Below are positions 62,816 to 64,000 of a DNA stretch of 64,000 bases, piece after piece. A program made the position numbers and the translations under genes. Below the pieces are notes generated by a model, which made no database searches, was not told where the DNA came from, and saw nothing but the letters and a program-made list of their open reading frames with translations. The DNA comes from Nautilus pompilius (lineage: Eukaryota; Mollusca; Cephalopoda; Nautilida; Nautilidae), in the NCBI GenBank assembly GCA_018389105.1, contig JACATO010000049.1:1-64000 (forward strand). Direction: 5' to 3'. Every line of letters begins with the position of its first letter. Within the stretch, counting starts at the first letter, position 1.

Positions 62816-64000
62816 CAAGCACAAGCATTAATGTATTAAATTCCCATTTTAAGTGTATAATATAGTGACACTACATATCCTCTGGCTGTTACTTTATCGA
62901 AATTTTCTTTTTACATACACTCCAGACAATCAAACTGAAATAATAATAGACATTCTTGGAAAAACTGAATAAATTTAAAATGTGACCATTACTTAGAAGT
63001 AATTATCATAATATTTTAGAGGGTACAAGATTATTACACGTTAATTACTCTGCTTTTTGTTCACTTTTTTAAAAAAATAAAGTTTTCAATCAAAATAAAT
63101 GAAATATATCTTTTCATTTTCATTCTTACAGAATTTAATTAGACTGAAAAGATATTTCTGTAATATATTGGTGCATGCTCAGTTTCACCCTGGATTTGTT
63201 GTAAAATTTGTTTAATAATAGTTCATTTTATTGTCTAACTCCCAGACATGAGAAAGATTGTTTCTTCTACCGTTCCACAGATAGAAAACTGGTTCCATTA
63301 TTAACAGCTGTAGAGTTTAAAGAGCAATGGTGAAATCACAGTTAGAAAAGAAAATGTCATGGTTCAAGCAGATTAAGAACCCTAATTTTGGATAGCGTCT
63401 TGAATGGCCTTTAAAATTTTATGTAAATGCCTTTTCAAAGCAAAAAAATACTTAGCATAAAAAGAGTTTATCATTCGCATAAAATTAATATCTGTTTACT
63501 AATAAATTTGCTTTAATAAATTTAATAGGTGGGCATTATCTTAGACACGCTAAAGATATTTTATGTCCTCAGTGTTTACTATTATAATAATTACCTTTAA
63601 TTTTGAAATAGAGGCTATATTTTGTTTCAGTTGGATTCTCTATACTGGGGCTAGTGTAGCTTGTCTAAAAAGAAAATTTCAATACAATATTAGCTAGAGG
63701 ATATGAAATGTTATATTATTATACAATAAAAATAGTAATTTAATTAGTTAATGCTAGATGCTAAGAAAATTCAAAATTTTTTCTGAATCTTTATCTAATA
63801 ATGAAAATATTGCTCATACTCTTTATGTACACAAATAACAATGTATTATTTACAGAGAGTAGGGGTGTGTTGGTTAACTATTTTCTGCTACCTATTTTAG
63901 GGTATAGATCTGAGAACAGTTTTGTTTTAAGTACGTTCACAGTAGATGTTTCCATCACTTGACACAAAGATTCTACTAATCTCAGACTGGATGGATGTAC
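62816..64000. other. AT-rich DNA to window end, no gene seen
   Basis: No coding or repeat signal recognised. Confidence 0.5.

Overview
Animal chromosome end. The left edge starts with C-rich CCCTAA repeats (TTAGGG telomere type), followed by a 24-copy subtelomeric satellite and then about 57 kb of AT-rich DNA with spliced genes and many decayed transposons. TTAGGG is not the usual insect repeat (TTAGG). The jagunal protein resembles invertebrate homologues in its NKSRLK stretch. I therefore read the host as a metazoan, most likely an invertebrate with an AT-rich, intron- and transposon-rich genome. I cannot name the phylum from the sequence.

Layout. 1-669: telomere, degenerate at its outer end. 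670-6573: about 249-bp tandem satellite whose minus strand carries a tRNA-Pro-like block with box A/box B-like motifs and a T-run. 7647-8814: decayed mariner. 13.04-13.85 kb: CpG-rich promoter-like island with a YY1-type AAGATGGCGG. 16.6-17.1 kb: two exons of NDUFS4 (mitochondrial complex I), the second with an in-frame stop. 17.2-25.5 kb: transposon graveyard: LINE reverse-transcriptase piece, a hAT element (17784-21416) with a Tigger/pogo element inside it (18363-20661), an unexplained GC-rich segment, a second hAT element (21810-25298) with an 8-bp target duplication and a Helitron-like insert, and a Tc1 piece. 25.57-26.3 kb: 34-bp minisatellite broken by an ATT microsatellite, then a CpG-rich block.

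The one clearly intact protein gene is a jagunal homologue (JAGN1) on the plus strand: exon 1 at 29174-29262 and exon 2 at 32878-33364, joined in phase to give 191 residues. It has an NRF1-like site upstream and a good poly(A) signal at 35140. Its intron holds a minus-strand mariner-family relic. Downstream, 35.4-37.4 kb is a CR1/L2-like LINE on the minus strand, and three Tc1 relics lie at 46.8, 55 and 59 kb. The rest to 64 kb is AT-rich sequence in which I see no convincing gene, only microsatellites, SINE-like pieces and weak exon candidates.

The genes do not form a pathway. NDUFS4 acts in mitochondria and JAGN1 in the endoplasmic reticulum. The most interesting unexplained signal is the subtelomeric satellite with tRNA-like pol III promoter features. 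The NDUFS4 stop and the structured GC-rich islands come next.
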